This document shows positions 9,003 through 17,026 of a DNA stretch of 64,000 nucleotides, one piece after another. Origin of the DNA: Candidatus Dormiibacterota bacterium (GTDB lineage: Bacteria; Chloroflexota; Dormibacteria; Dormibacterales; Dormibacteraceae); NCBI GenBank assembly GCA_003169845.1, contig PNAG01000021.1:62001-126000 (forward strand). Direction: 5' to 3'. The position numbers were made by a program, and so were the translations under genes. Position 1 is the first letter of the stretch. Each line of letters opens with the position of its first letter. The notes under the pieces are model-generated. The model saw nothing but the letters and a program-made list of their open reading frames with translations. It was not told the origin of the DNA and made no database searches.

Positions 9003-11209
9003 AGGTCGCCCGCCTGCTTGACTGCTTCCGCGAGGACGAGCCCCTTCGCCGCCGGCTCGGGCCGTGCGAGCTCCGCGGGAACGACGGCGTCACCTCTGTG
9101 CAGCCAGCACGCGACCTCGCGCGAAGATCCGTCAATGGGTAGGAGGCGTGGCCTTTCCTCGCGACACTGCTGCATCGCCCAGCGGCAACGCGGATGGAAC
9201 GCACAACCCGATGGAAGGTCCCGCAGGTCCGGCGGCGAACCTGGAATGCCTTCCATCGAGACGCGAGCACCATGGAGCGGAGGGAAGCAGTGGAGCAGAC
9301 CGTGGGTATAGGGCAGCCGCGGCGCATGGAACAGCGAGGCCGCGGGGGCACGCTCCATCAGCCTGCCCGCGTACATCACAGCGATCTCGTCGGCGAGCTC
9401 GACCAGGAGCGACAGGTCGTGTGTGATGAACAGCGTCGCGAAACCGATCCGGTCGCGCAGACCGATCAGCTCCTCGAGGATCTCTCGCTGCGTCACCACG
9501 TCCAGCGCGGTGGTTGGCTCGTCCAGGATGATGACCTGCGGCTCCAGGGCGATCGCCATCGCGATCATCGCTCGCTGGCGCATACCACCTGAAAGCTCGT
9601 GGGGGTAGCTGCGCAGCCGGTCGGCGTTCATCCCGACCATCTCGAGCAGCTCCCCCGCCCTGCTCCAGCGCTCGGCCTCGGAAAAGTGCGGGCGATGGAC
9701 GCGAAGGAGGTCGTCGAACTGGGCGCCGATCGTGATCACGGGATTGAGCGAGTCCAGCGCGCTCTGCAGGACCACCGCGATCTCGGACCACCGCACTTCG
9801 CGCAGTTGCTGCTGGCCCGCCGCCAGGAGGTCGATCGTGCCGGTGGGACCGTCCCCACTGATCGGCCTGGAATGGAAGAGGACCTGGCCGGCCGTGATCA
9901 CGCCTGGCGGTCGAAGCAGGCGGATGGCGGAGAGCGCGAGCGTGGTCTTGCCGCTGCCGCTCTCCCCGGCAAGGCCGAGGACCTGGCCCCGGCGGAGCAC
10001 CAGGTCGCAATCCATGACCGCGTGGACAGCCTCGTCGCCGACGCCGTAATCGACGCAAAGGCCGCGGATCTCGAGCACCGGTTCCGCCGCGTTCGCGCTA
10101 TCCACCTTGCTCGCCGGCTCTGGCGCATTCCGGATGGAGTGCGCGACGGGGGTCAGGCCAAGCCTTGTGCTGGTGCTGATGCCCGCCTTCCGCGCCGCCT
10201 TGCGGGAAAGGCCCCCGGCCCGCAGCCTGGGATTGATGAACTCGTCGATGCCGAAGTTCAGGAGCGCGAGGCCTGTGCCGAGCATCGCTACCGCGATGCC
10301 AGGCGGAGCCCACCACCACCACCAGCCGCCGCGCACGGCGTTGTTGGCGAAACCCTCACGCAGCATCTCGCCCCAGTTCCAGAGGCCTGGCGGAGACGAG
10401 GTCGGCGACCCGGCGAGTCCGAGAAACGCGATCGCCACGTAGGCGCCAATGGCTGAGAGGGTCGTGAACAGAAACGACGCGGCGACGATCGGAACGAGGT
10501 TGGGCAGTACTTCGACCAGGATGATGCGCAGGCGCGACTCACCTGACACCCTCGCCGCTTCGACGAAGTCCCGGTTGCGCAGGGACAGCGTCTGCGCTCT
10601 CAGCGTGCGCGCGCTGTAAGCCCAGGTCGTGACGGCGATGATCGCGGCGACCAGGAGGATGCTCGAGCCGGCAGACGGCACGTAGTCCGCGAGCACGATG
10701 AGCAGCGGAAGTCCGGGGATCGCGAGAAACACGTTCGCCACCAGCGACAGGCCTTCGTCGGTGCCTCCTCCGACGTATCCGGCCGTGACCCCGAACAGGA
10801 TCGAAAGGACCGTGGCGATCGCGGCGGCGAGCAAGCCGACGAAGAGAGTCGCCTGCGTGGAAGCAAGCACCTGGGACAGCGCATCCTGGGCGAACACCGT
10901 GGTGCCGAGCCAGTGCGCGGCGGACGGCGGCAGCGGGAGGGGGTAGTAGTTCGCCGGGAACGCGGTGCCCGGACCGGTCCCGTCGACGAGCACGTGCCGG
11001 ACCCAGTTCTTCTCGTCGGTCGCGTTCGGCGAGTAGGGCGCCGCCCACCTGCCGATGACTGCAACGACCCCGAAGAGTCCAAGGATGACCAGGCCCGCAA
11101 TCACCTTCGGCGAGCGCGGGAGGTGGAGAATCCGCGTCCGGTGAAACGCCACGGCGCCCGGGCCACCAGTGGGCGCGACTTCGGTCAGGGATGCGGGGGC
11201 GATCGTCAT
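8999..11209 (-). CDS. Permease-ATPase fusion of an Opp/Dpp-type ABC transporter
   Basis: About 736 residues in one frame. Residues 1-340 are a DppC/OppC permease with an N-terminal helix, a periplasmic segment and about five more helices; an EAA-like loop (EAARVSGESRLRIILVEVLPNL) is present. Residues 380-720 are a DppD/OppD ATPase with Walker A GESGSGKTT, signature LSGGMRQRAMIAMAIAL and Walker B VIILDEPTTALD. These parts are usually separate genes; fused forms are known in some Gram-positive and related lineages. ATG 11209 is chosen since it lies four bases after the upstream permease stop; the longer frame lacks support. Confidence 0.92.
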   Translation of the reverse strand: MTIAPASLTEVAPTGGPGAVAFHRTRILHLPRSPKVIAGLVILGLFGVVAVIGRWAAPYSPNATDEKNWVRHVLVDGTGPGTAFPANYYPLPLPPSAAHWLGTTVFAQDALSQVLASTQATLFVGLLAAAIATVLSILFGVTAGYVGGGTDEGLSLVANVFLAIPGLPLLIVLADYVPSAGSSILLVAAIIAVTTWAYSARTLRAQTLSLRNRDFVEAARVSGESRLRIILVEVLPNLVPIVAASFLFTTLSAIGAYVAIAFLGLAGSPTSSPPGLWNWGEMLREGFANNAVRGGWWWWWAPPGIAVAMLGTGLALLNFGIDEFINPRLRAGGLSRKAARKAGISTSTRLGLTPVAHSIRNAPEPASKVDSANAAEPVLEIRGLCVDYGVGDEAVHAVMDCDLVLRRGQVLGLAGESGSGKTTLALSAIRLLRPPGVITAGQVLFHSRPISGDGPTGTIDLLAAGQQQLREVRWSEIAVVLQSALDSLNPVITIGAQFDDLLRVHRPHFSEAERWSRAGELLEMVGMNADRLRSYPHELSGGMRQRAMIAMAIALEPQVIILDEPTTALDVVTQREILEELIGLRDRIGFATLFITHDLSLLVELADEIAVMYAGRLMERAPAASLFHAPRLPYTHGLLHCFPPLHGARVSMEGIPGSPPDLRDLPSGCAFHPRCRWAMQQCREERPRLLPIDGSSREVACWLHRGDAVVPAELARPEPAAKGLVLAEAVKQAGDL

Positions 11210-11213
11210 CTCT

Positions 11214-12206
11214 TCACGCGATCTGCCGCGCCCTCGGGTCGATGAGCACGTACACGACGTCAGCAAGCAAGTTGGCGGCGAGCACGATCAAGGTGATCAC
11301 CACGAAGATGCCCTGCACCAGCGAGTAATCGAGCTTGCCGAGGGCGTCGTTCAGGTGATAGCCGATGCCCGGATAGTTGAAGACGATCTCGACGAGGATC
11401 TGTCCCGAGACGACCAGGCTGATGGCGATCGTGAAGTTCGAAACCACCGGCAGCAGCGCGTTGCGCGCCGCGTACCAGATCACCGTACGGGTGGGAAGGC
11501 CCTTGGCGGCGGCCATCAGCACGAAGTCTTCGTCCATGGTGGTGATCACCTGGTTCCGCATCGCCACGAGGAAGCCGGCGATCGAAGCCAGGACGACCGT
11601 CGCGACCGGAAGGATCGCGTGCGCGAGGACGCTCGTGATGTAGGGACCGTTGAACCCGGGCGTGACGGTGTAGATGTCGTACCCGAAGAGACTCGGCAGC
11701 CAGCGGAGCATCGTCCCCGTCTGGCCGAAGATCAGAACCAGCACGAGGGCCAGGAAGAAGTAAGGAATCGCCTGGAAGAACGTGGCGCCCGGCATGATCC
11801 AATCGATCCACGAGCCGCGGCGCCAGGCCACCAGCGTGCCGATGGTCGTGCCGGTGACAAAGCTGATGATCGTCGAGATCCCCAGCAGGAGCAGAGTCCA
11901 CGGAAGGTAGGACAGGATCAGGCTGCCAACCGGAGCGTTTTCGGACCACGACTGCCCGAGGTTGCCGTGCGCGAGATTTCCGATGTACTCGACGTACTGG
12001 TCCCACAGGCTTTTGTGAACGTCGAAACCCAGCTGCTCCTCGACCGCAAGCACGCATTGCGAGTTGCAGTTGCCCGATTGCGAGGCTCTCGCGACCGCGC
12101 CCGCGACCGGGTTGCCGGGCACCACGCGTGGGAGCAGGAAGCTCACGGTGATTGCCACCCAGGCGGCCAGCAAATAGACCGCCAGCCTGCGCAGGACAGC
12201 GCTCAT
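11214..12206 (-). CDS. ABC transporter permease (DppB/OppB type)
   Basis: About 330 residues with a first transmembrane helix (RLAVYLLAAWVAITVSFLL), the family's PGNPV motif just after it, a soluble loop, then five helices including the EAA-like loop VLMAAAKGLPTRTVIWYAAR. It is the first permease of the uptake system and should pair with the permease half of the downstream fusion. ATG 12206 lies two bases after the lacI stop, so regulator and transporter share one transcript. Confidence 0.92.
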   Translation of the reverse strand: MSAVLRRLAVYLLAAWVAITVSFLLPRVVPGNPVAGAVARASQSGNCNSQCVLAVEEQLGFDVHKSLWDQYVEYIGNLAHGNLGQSWSENAPVGSLILSYLPWTLLLLGISTIISFVTGTTIGTLVAWRRGSWIDWIMPGATFFQAIPYFFLALVLVLIFGQTGTMLRWLPSLFGYDIYTVTPGFNGPYITSVLAHAILPVATVVLASIAGFLVAMRNQVITTMDEDFVLMAAAKGLPTRTVIWYAARNALLPVVSNFTIAISLVVSGQILVEIVFNYPGIGYHLNDALGKLDYSLVQGIFVVITLIVLAANLLADVVYVLIDPRARQIA

Positions 12207-12208
12207 CG

Positions 12209-13309
12209 CTACATCCCGTCCGTGGCGACAAGCGCCGTGGCCGATGCCTGCATCGATCCCTGGGCGCAACCGCAGCTCTCGCGCACGATGAGCTCGACGG
12301 GCAGGACGGTGTCGGCCTTACCGCCGCCCGCGCTGATCCGCGAGTAGAGAATGTCGAACGCCTTCGCGCCGAGCTCCTGCATGGGCTGGCGAATCGTGGT
12401 CAAGGGCGGATGCAGATGGCGAGCCACCGGCACGTCGTCGAAGCCGGTGATCGCAACGTCCTGCGGCACCCGAATCCCGCGCTGAGCGAGTGCATGGATC
12501 ACCCCCAACGCGGTCTGGTCGTTGGCGCACAGGATGGCCCGCGGCAGCTTTCGGCCGGCGTCCAGCAGCGACGCGACCACGCTGGCACCACCCGCGGCGC
12601 TGTAGTTGCCTTGCCATGCCGGCCCTGTTTCTATTTCGGCGCCGGCTGCGACCGCCTCTGTTTCGAATGCGCGCGAACGTGTCCGGTTGTCGGGGCTGTC
12701 CGCACGTCCGGAGACGTAGCCGAGGCTCCGATACCCGTGGTCGATCACCAGGTGACGGACCAACGCTCGGATCCCGAACTCGTTGTCGCAACGGACGTTC
12801 AAGGACGCCGGGGTGGGGCTCCCGGCCAGGGTCACGATCGGGACCATGTCGGCCAGCCGTGCGATTCCGACCGCCGAGAGCATCCGGTCGTGCAGGATGA
12901 GACCGTCCGCTTTTCCCGCCAGCGCGGCAATCCTTGCCGCCACGTTGTCGTCGTTGAATCCGACGGAACTTATCAACAGATCGAATCCGCGACGCCGTGC
13001 CCCCACCTCGATGCCTCGATTGATGACGTCGATGAAGAGAAAGCTCTCGTCCTCGCCCTCGAAGAGTTCCTCACCGCCGCGCCGGAAGACGACGCCGACC
13101 ACCTCTTTCAGCCCGTTGGAGAGGGCTCGCGCGGCGCCGTCGGGTACGAAGCTGAGCTCCCGAACCGCCTGCATCACCCGCTCGCGGGTCTCGGCACGAG
13201 GGCTGCCCAGGCCGTTGAGAACGCGGGATACGGAGGCGATGGAGACGCCCGCCCGGCTGGCGACGTCGTAGATCGTCAGCGTCGCTCTGGTCTTTTTCGG
13301 CTCCGCCAC
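12209..13309 (-). CDS. LacI-family transcriptional repressor
   Basis: About 366 residues. The N-terminus (TIYDVASRAGVSIASVSRVL) is the LacI helix-turn-helix followed by the hinge helix; the rest is the periplasmic-binding-protein-like effector domain. As first gene of the operon it probably represses itself and the transporter and hydrolase genes, with an oligosaccharide as inducer. Two palindromic operators lie 41-66 bp upstream. The GTG start at 13309 places the HTH about eleven residues in, as usual for the family. Confidence 0.92.
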   Translation of the reverse strand: MAEPKKTRATLTIYDVASRAGVSIASVSRVLNGLGSPRAETRERVMQAVRELSFVPDGAARALSNGLKEVVGVVFRRGGEELFEGEDESFLFIDVINRGIEVGARRRGFDLLISSVGFNDDNVAARIAALAGKADGLILHDRMLSAVGIARLADMVPIVTLAGSPTPASLNVRCDNEFGIRALVRHLVIDHGYRSLGYVSGRADSPDNRTRSRAFETEAVAAGAEIETGPAWQGNYSAAGGASVVASLLDAGRKLPRAILCANDQTALGVIHALAQRGIRVPQDVAITGFDDVPVARHLHPPLTTIRQPMQELGAKAFDILYSRISAGGGKADTVLPVELIVRESCGCAQGSMQASATALVATDGM

Positions 13310-13349
13310 TTCGCCTGGTCCCCATCCTCGGCTCCGTTTGGCTGGCTCA

Positions 13350-13375
13350 GTAAGCGCTTACCGGTAAGCGCTTAC
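13350..13375 (-). promoter_or_regulatory. Two tandem LacI-type operators
   Basis: Two perfect 12-bp palindromes, each GTAAGCGCTTAC, lie at 13350-13361 and 13364-13375, separated by CG. The central AAGCGCTT matches the CG-centred symmetry of LacI-family sites. They lie directly downstream of the predicted -10 box, so bound repressor would block initiation or promoter clearance. Centre spacing is 14 bp, about 1.3 helical turns, so two dimers would bind on different faces. Confidence 0.85.
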
Positions 13376-13378
13376 TGC

Positions 13379-13407
13379 ACCCTAGCGCAAGAAGTTCTAG
13401 GTGTCAA
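13379..13407 (-). promoter_or_regulatory. Sigma-70-type promoter of the oligosaccharide operon
   Basis: Reading leftward, TTGACA (13407-13402) is followed by a 17-bp spacer and TAGGGT (13384-13379). The -35 is perfect; the -10 is a weaker match. Predicted transcription begins inside the tandem operators near 13372, so the layout is that of a repressor-blocked promoter. Confidence 0.65.
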
Positions 13408-13467
13408 GTTCACGAATCGAGAGGGCAAAACCGCGTGGCACTCGCACGCGATGTGGCGCCGTCTCTT

Positions 13468-14100
13468 TCAGGTCGGCTCGCGCAATTCCTGCCGAACCCG
13501 TGGCATGAGCTCCCCGACCGCAGCCAGCTCCAGGGCCGCGGTCCGATCTTTCGAACGGTTGCGATAGACCCGGGCCGCATGAGCGACCGTCCAACCTGGA
13601 TTCGGGCGCTCCTGCAGCGCGACGTCCTGCCCCGCCTCGACCGGTCCTTCGGTGAGCACTCGCGCATACCAGCCGTGCCTGCCGGTTGCCTCGACCCTTT
13701 TCACGAGGTCGGGCCGGTTCCACCGAAAGCCGATCTTGAAGCACGGACCGCGTGGAGTCGAGACCTGGATCGATGCACCACCAATTCGATAGATGTCTCC
13801 GATGCACACGTCCAGCTCGGTCTGGCCCTGGATGGTGAAGTTCTCGCCGAAGCCTCCATAGGGCATCTCGAAACCCAGCTCCTCGCTCCAGCCAGGGTAG
13901 TGATCGGCCGAGTAACAGAGGACCGCGAGATGCGGGCCGCCATGCACGCGGCGATCGGCCTGCCTGTCTCCGTCAAGGTTGGACGTTCGCAAAGCCACAG
14001 GGCCGGCGACAGGCGTCTTCCAGAAAGCGGTGCGAACCGTCTGATCACCCCGCCGGTGGATCATCGGGCGGCCTACCTGGATGGAAGCCAACCTCGACAT
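13468..14100 (-). CDS. MOSC-domain protein (YiiM-like)
   Basis: About 210 residues. The GENFTIQG and RRVHGGPHLAVLCYS segments and the single conserved Cys in STPRGPCFKI follow the MOSC pattern, in which that Cys binds the sulfur carrier or molybdenum cofactor substrate. YiiM-type members detoxify N-hydroxylated bases using molybdenum cofactor. ATG 14100 lies just after the stop of the aldo/keto reductase gene, suggesting coupled expression. Confidence 0.85.
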   Translation of the reverse strand: MSRLASIQVGRPMIHRRGDQTVRTAFWKTPVAGPVALRTSNLDGDRQADRRVHGGPHLAVLCYSADHYPGWSEELGFEMPYGGFGENFTIQGQTELDVCIGDIYRIGGASIQVSTPRGPCFKIGFRWNRPDLVKRVEATGRHGWYARVLTEGPVEAGQDVALQERPNPGWTVAHAARVYRNRSKDRTAALELAAVGELMPRVRQELREPT

Positions 14101-14104
14101 TCAT

Positions 14105-15064
14105 CTACCCCGAAGGAGAGACGGCAATGCGTTTCAAGGATGCGACCGTCTCGGCGTCCATTCGGGTTTTCAGCCCGATCGCGGCCAGATTCTCGGTTAG
14201 CTGATCTGCGCTCGTGGCGCCAAGGAGGACAGTGGCAACAGTCGGGTTGAGAAGCGCGAACGCAATCGCCATTGGAGCCGGCCGCTCGCCGAGATCCCGC
14301 GCAAATTTGCTCAGCTCGCTGCCTGCACGTAAGGCAGCCGAATAGTCCGCGGCATCGACCGCATCAGCAATGCGACCTTTCGCTCCAGGCTCGTCGTACT
14401 TGCCGCTGAGCGCCCCGCCGACCAGAGTGTGCGAAGCCACCACGCTCACGCGCGCCGAGGTGAGCGCGTGAACCATCTCGGGATCTTCAACCGGAGAACG
14501 AGTGACCAGGCTGTAAGGGAGCTGCGCCGCGCACGGTCCGGACACGCCCTGCTTCGCTGCCGCCGCGGCCGCATCGTTGATCAACGCCGCCGGCCAGTTC
14601 AGGACGCCCCAGGCGCGCAGCTTCTCGGTCTTCATCAAGTTCGTGACCTGGCGAACGATCTCCTCCACGGCCAGGCCGGGTGGAGGCCTTTCTGAATAAG
14701 CGAGATCCAGGTAGTCCATGCCCATGCGTTGGAGCGAGGCGTCGAGCTCAACCTCCGCGCTTTGTTCGGGCCAGAACTCCCACCAGAGCTTGTTTGCGAG
14801 CACCACCTCGTCGCGTTTCCAACCTGAGGCCCTGAAGAGCTCCCCAAACACGATCTCCGAGTAACCCGTCTTCACCGGCGCGGTCGCGGTCTCATCGTCG
14901 TATCGAGCGTCGTCGAGAAAATTGATCCCAACTTCTCGCGCCTTTCGCATGACGGCGACGCCGGCGTCGCGCGGGATTCGCTCGTAGGTCCTCCACGAAC
15001 CTAACGAGAGCTCGGAGACCTCGAGCTCCGAATCTCCGAGCCTGCGCCGCTCGAGGTTGACCAT
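14105..15064 (-). CDS. Aldo/keto reductase with Glu in place of the catalytic His
   Basis: About 320 residues with the AKR barrel order: beta-1 LGDSELEVSELSLGSW, an Asp/Tyr-containing INFLDDARYDD, Lys in VVLANKLWW, then MDYLDLAYSERPPPG. The last aligns with the usual DLYQIHRPD, so the catalytic His position reads Glu. In steroid 5-beta-reductases (AKR1D) the same His-to-Glu change allows C=C reduction. Whether that holds here is inference. The open frame continues to 15733 but the extra part is antisense to the LLM gene, so ATG 15064 (or ATG 15094) is the start. Confidence 0.8.
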   Translation of the reverse strand: MVNLERRRLGDSELEVSELSLGSWRTYERIPRDAGVAVMRKAREVGINFLDDARYDDETATAPVKTGYSEIVFGELFRASGWKRDEVVLANKLWWEFWPEQSAEVELDASLQRMGMDYLDLAYSERPPPGLAVEEIVRQVTNLMKTEKLRAWGVLNWPAALINDAAAAAAKQGVSGPCAAQLPYSLVTRSPVEDPEMVHALTSARVSVVASHTLVGGALSGKYDEPGAKGRIADAVDAADYSAALRAGSELSKFARDLGERPAPMAIAFALLNPTVATVLLGATSADQLTENLAAIGLKTRMDAETVASLKRIAVSPSG

Positions 15065-15085
15065 GCCCCCGGCAGCATAGACAAG

Positions 15086-15985
15086 GTGAGTCATGATTCG
15101 GATGTGAAACTCGGACCGTTCGGAATCTGGACCACCGCGCTGGACGCCCAACCGGCGTTGAAGGCACAGGACGCGGCGCGGGAACTGGAGCGGTTGGGCT
15201 ACGCCGCCATCTGGTTTGGGGAATCGGTGCGGCGCGAAGCATTCAGCAACGCCGGCCTCCTGCTGGCCGCCACCAGCCGGATTGTGGTGGCGACGGGAAT
15301 CGCCAGCATCTATGCCCGGGACGCGCTGACGATGGCGGCAGGGCAGAAGACGCTTGCCGAAGCCTACCCGGATCGCTTTCTTCTGGGCCTCGGAGTCAGT
15401 CACCGGCCCAATGTCGAGCAGGTGCGCGGCCACGTCTATGGCAAGCCGGTGGCTACGATGCGCGCGTACCTCGAAGCCATGTCGAATGCTCCTTACCAGT
15501 CGGTGGAGCCGGCTGAGAAGCCGCCGACCGTGCTTGCCGCCCTGGGGCCAAACATGCTGAAGCTGGCGGCGGAAAAGACCTCCGGAGCGCACCCGTACTT
15601 CGTCCCGGTCGATCACACACGCCGGGCGCGCGCGACGCTTGGCCCTGGAGCACTGCTTGCCCCAGAGCAGGCTGTGGTGCTGGAGGCGGACCCGGCGAAG
15701 GCACGGACCATCGCCCGCAGCCACACGCAGCATTACCTCCGCCTTCCCAACTACGTGAACAATTTGCGCAGGCTCGGCTACACGGAGGAGGACGTGGCCG
15801 GGGGAGGCAGCGACCGCCTGGTGGACGATGTCGTGGCCTGGGGCGACCTCGCGCTGGTGGCGTCACGGATCCGCGCCCACCTCCGTGCGGGAGCGGACCA
15901 CGTCTCCGTGCAGGTCATCGCCGAGGATCCGCGGGCGCTGCCCATGGATGCGTGGAGAGCTCTTGCCGAAAGCCTCCTGACCTAG
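15086..15985 (+). CDS. LLM-class F420-dependent oxidoreductase
   Basis: About 299 residues forming a luciferase-like barrel: LGYAAIWFGESV, ATGIASIYARDA and AYPDRFLLGLGVSH are typical of the F420-dependent TIGR03620 subgroup. These enzymes use reduced F420 or FMN to oxidise or reduce small molecules; the substrate cannot be read from sequence. The divergent start is only 21 bp from the aldo/keto reductase start, leaving little room for promoters. GTG 15104 is an alternative start. Confidence 0.85.
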   Translation: MSHDSDVKLGPFGIWTTALDAQPALKAQDAARELERLGYAAIWFGESVRREAFSNAGLLLAATSRIVVATGIASIYARDALTMAAGQKTLAEAYPDRFLLGLGVSHRPNVEQVRGHVYGKPVATMRAYLEAMSNAPYQSVEPAEKPPTVLAALGPNMLKLAAEKTSGAHPYFVPVDHTRRARATLGPGALLAPEQAVVLEADPAKARTIARSHTQHYLRLPNYVNNLRRLGYTEEDVAGGGSDRLVDDVVAWGDLALVASRIRAHLRAGADHVSVQVIAEDPRALPMDAWRALAESLLT

Positions 15986-16089
15986 GGCCTCAATCCCACC
16001 GGGCAATCGTCGCCCGCACGTCTTCGAGCAGCTTCAGGCTCAGGCCAACGGCGGTCAGGTGGAGGTCGCGCTTCTGGGACACTGACCTC

Positions 16090-16380
16090 GTGCGCGGCTT
16101 CCTGATCGGGCTCGCTCTCCTCGTGGCCCTGAGCGTGACCATCCTTTCTCTGCGGCCCGGCGGCCTGCGCCGTCAGCTGCGTTTCGCCGCGCGCCGGTTT
16201 CGGATCGTGCTGGTGCTCGGCGGTATCTACGTCATCGGCTCGGCCATCATCCGCGGCGTTTTCCCCCAGGGGGCGGTAGCGGACTACGCGCCGGCTGCAC
16301 TCGCGATTGCGCTGGCCGGCGTGTTTGTCGTGGTCGGCCGGGATCCAGCGACAACCGATCCTGGATCAGGGTTCAGATAG
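16090..16380 (+). CDS. Small two-to-three-helix membrane protein
   Basis: A 96-residue frame starting at GTG 16090. Hydrophobic helices lie at about residues 3-22, 38-58 and 66-84, separated by a basic loop (RRQLRFAARRFR). No family is recognised. The upstream extension of the frame to 15952 overlaps the LLM gene and has no membrane-protein character, so it is excluded. Confidence 0.55.
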   Translation: MRGFLIGLALLVALSVTILSLRPGGLRRQLRFAARRFRIVLVLGGIYVIGSAIIRGVFPQGAVADYAPAALAIALAGVFVVVGRDPATTDPGSGFR

Positions 16381-16398
16381 AGGACTCCGCGGGTCGGC

Positions 16399-16977
16399 TC
16401 AGGCGGCGGCGCGGCGCTGCCGCGCCTGGTCGACGATCTTGCGCATCTGTGCGAGGTGGGAGTCGTCGTGCGCAAGCCCGCCGATGAACCGGCCCACCGC
16501 GTTCATCGGTGGGCGTCCCTCGTAGGGCGCATAGAAATTATCGAGATGCGGCTCGTCAGGCCAGGCTGTAAGCATCGCTAGACGGATGCGGCGGCTCTCC
16601 TCGATTCGGCGGCGGATGACGGCGACGGTGCGCGCGCTCTCCCAGGGCACCTCATAGCGCGAGCGGCTTTCGACGGGGAGTCCGCGAGCCAGAACAAGCG
16701 CCAGCGCCGCCGACTCCTCCGACGAAGCCGTCGTGTGGACGACAACGTGGCCGAGCGTCCAGGAAAGACCGACATCCTCCGGGCTGGCGGCGTATTTGTC
16801 GTTGGCCTCGGAATCCTCCGGCACCATCACGACGTCTGCGTCGACTGCCTGCGCGATTGAAGCCAGCTGCAGGTCGCACATCTCGTTGGTGAGCCTGGCC
16901 AGGTCGTCGCGGTCGAGCCCAGCGGCAAGGTCCTGGAGGCTGGCCTCGCGCCGGTGCAAGGGCCCAAAGTCGATCAC
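16399..16977 (-). CDS. DinB-like four-helix-bundle protein
   Basis: About 192 residues, helical throughout. LGHVVVHTTASSEE and the C-terminal GLAHDDSHLAQMRKI supply the His residues that in DinB/YfiT-type proteins bind a metal at the end of the bundle. Members act as thiol-dependent transferases or remain uncharacterised. It is divergent from the selenoprotein gene, with roughly 50 bp between the starts, so the two could share control. Confidence 0.75.
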   Translation of the reverse strand: MIDFGPLHRREASLQDLAAGLDRDDLARLTNEMCDLQLASIAQAVDADVVMVPEDSEANDKYAASPEDVGLSWTLGHVVVHTTASSEESAALALVLARGLPVESRSRYEVPWESARTVAVIRRRIEESRRIRLAMLTAWPDEPHLDNFYAPYEGRPPMNAVGRFIGGLAHDDSHLAQMRKIVDQARQRRAAA

Positions 16978-17026
16978 CCCTCTTGCAACCTCGGTCGCGG
17001 ATGGACGATTCCAAGCGCTCGAGCGG

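Noticed and set aside
15065..15733. N-terminal extension of the minus-strand aldo/keto reductase
   Set aside because: It is antisense to the LLM oxidoreductase and has no AKR similarity; the barrel starts at 15064.
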